The notes below the pieces were generated by a model that saw only the letters and a list, made by a program, of their open reading frames with translations, searched no databases and was not told the origin of the DNA. A DNA stretch of 6,427 nucleotides from NCBI GenBank assembly GCA_030606845.1, contig JAUWFP010000133.1:1-6427 (forward strand), read 5' to 3'. Within the stretch, counting starts at the first letter, position 1, and each line of letters starts with the position of its first letter. Both the position numbers and the translations under genes were made by a program. Source of the stretch: Anaerolineales bacterium. GTDB lineage: Bacteria > Chloroflexota > Anaerolineae > Anaerolineales > E44-bin32. Below are positions 5,500 to 6,427 of this stretch, piece after piece.

Positions 5500-6427
5500 C
5501 TAGGCGTTCGCCTTTTCATTGAGTTCTTGGATCTGCTCGTAAACCTCATCCGGGAGGGGAACCATTCCCCCCATTCGCCCGTAGAAATCGACAGGGACTT
5601 TCCCATTAACCGCAAGACGGACATCGTCGAGCATCTGTCCGCCGCTCATTTCAACGACCAGGATGCGCTTAACCTGATCTGCGACCTTCCCGATTTCATC
5701 GAATGGGAATGGGTAAAGCGAGATCGGGCGCAGCAGTCCAACTTTGATTCCCTCATCACGAGCTTGTTTGATAGCGGATTGGGCGATACGCCCCGCGGTC
5801 CCATAGGCGACGATGGCAATTTCCGCATCTTCCAGAAGCAAAGAGCTAAATCGCACCTCATTCGCCTCAATCTCCTTCTGTTTTTCAACAAGTTTGAGAT
5901 TGAAAACTTCTTCTTCGGCTGGATCGATGTAGATTGAGGTGATCACGCGTGGATCACGCCCCTTGGCACCCGTTAACGACCAATCGGGTCGATCCTCGCG
6001 TTTGCGCACTTCCTTCATCGGCGGCAGCTCAGCGGGTTCCATCATCTGGCCAATGCTGCCGTCCGCCAAAACGACGACGATCGCTCGATATTTCTCGGCG
6101 ATGTCGAATGCCTCGTACGTAAGATCGATGATCTCCTGTATCGTCGCCGGCGCCAGGGTGATGATGCGATAATCGCCGTGCCCGCCCCCCTTGACGATCT
6201 GGTTGTAATCCCCTTGCGAGGGAGCGATATTCCCCAGACCGGGGCCGCCCCTCATGATGTCCACAAGCACGACCGGCACTTCAGAACCGGCGATATAGGA
6301 CAAACCTTCCATCATCAGGCTCACGCCCGGACTGGATGAGGAAGACATGACCCTCACACCAGCGCAAGCGGCGCCATATACCATGTTGATCGCCGCGACT
6401 TCGCTTTCGGCCTGGAGGAAGACGCGC
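5500..6427 (-). CDS. vorB: 2-oxoacid:ferredoxin oxidoreductase, alpha subunit (VorB-like), 5' end off window
   Basis: The frame runs through the right edge (first full codon at 6426), giving 308 residues. Sequence before the ATG at 6384 is clearly part of the protein: it reads VFLQAESEVAAINMVYGAA, a conserved block, so that ATG is internal. About 45 N-terminal residues are missing if the length is the usual 350 or so. Other landmarks are the SSSSSPG segment, MRGGPGLGNIAPSQGDY, KGGGHGDYRIITLAP and DGSIGQMMEP, all in the pyrimidine-binding (POR_N) domain. They are followed by domain II with VAYGTAGRIAQSAIK and RPISLYPFP. In the assembled enzyme the alpha and beta subunits bind TPP together. The sequence most resembles proteins annotated as 2-oxoisovalerate:ferredoxin oxidoreductase subunit VorB; close relatives include 2-oxoglutarate enzymes. 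In such operons a small 2[4Fe-4S] ferredoxin subunit often precedes alpha and would lie just outside the window. Confidence 0.93.
   Translation of the reverse strand, partial: RVFLQAESEVAAINMVYGAACAGVRVMSSSSSPGVSLMMEGLSYIAGSEVPVVLVDIMRGGPGLGNIAPSQGDYNQIVKGGGHGDYRIITLAPATIQEIIDLTYEAFDIAEKYRAIVVVLADGSIGQMMEPAELPPMKEVRKREDRPDWSLTGAKGRDPRVITSIYIDPAEEEVFNLKLVEKQKEIEANEVRFSSLLLEDAEIAIVAYGTAGRIAQSAIKQARDEGIKVGLLRPISLYPFPFDEIGKVADQVKRILVVEMSGGQMLDDVRLAVNGKVPVDFYGRMGGMVPLPDEVYEQIQELNEKANA

Noticed and set aside
6384..6427. Alpha subunit starting at the ATG at 6384
   Set aside because: The in-frame sequence upstream encodes a conserved block of the family, so the ATG is internal and the gene is partial.

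Overview
The window looks like part of a chromosome of an anaerobic bacterium. The closest fit by family resemblance is the Chloroflexota/Anaerolineae. Three things suggest this: an exported SH3b protein with a Thr/Pro-rich stalk, a zinc-ribbon protein of a type I associate with that group, and a ferredoxin-linked 2-oxoacid oxidoreductase operon. This assignment is inference from protein style; no rRNA or other marker gene is present.

Layout, left to right. (1) 1-1575, minus strand: the 5' part of a secreted S41-type (C-terminal-processing-protease-like) protein whose C-terminus lies off the left edge. (2) 1676-2353, minus: a complete stand-alone B3/B4-domain protein, the module otherwise found in the beta subunit of phenylalanyl-tRNA synthetase. 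(3) 2354-2756: about 400 bp with no convincing gene but with a cluster of GTGGA/TCCAC inverted repeats. (4) 2757-3347, minus: an exported, probably membrane-anchored SH3b protein. (5) 3348-3426: a compact divergent promoter region in which the two -10 boxes overlap. (6) 3427-4032, plus: a double zinc-ribbon protein with an uncharacterised N-terminal domain. (7) 4070-4102: a strong hairpin terminator between convergent units. (8) 4135-6427, minus: the gamma, beta and (partial) alpha genes of a 2-oxoacid:ferredoxin oxidoreductase. Its promoter and probable small ferredoxin-like subunit would lie beyond the right edge.

How the genes work together. The three oxidoreductase genes are closely packed (gaps of 20 and 7 nt) and encode one cytoplasmic enzyme. 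It oxidatively decarboxylates a 2-oxoacid (2-oxoglutarate or a branched-chain 2-oxoacid) to the acyl-CoA and passes electrons to ferredoxin. The SH3b and zinc-ribbon genes are linked only through their shared divergent promoter. The B3/B4 and S41 genes are co-oriented but separated by 100 bp, and nothing in the sequence ties their functions together.

Two exported-protein genes (S41 and SH3b) appear to start at TTG, each with a good Shine-Dalgarno exactly 7 nt upstream. I see no mobile element, CRISPR array, tRNA or rRNA. I did not find an obvious new multi-gene system. The parts most worth a second look are the overlapping divergent promoters, the GTGGA/TCCAC hairpin cluster, and the uncharacterised domains of the zinc-ribbon and S41 proteins.
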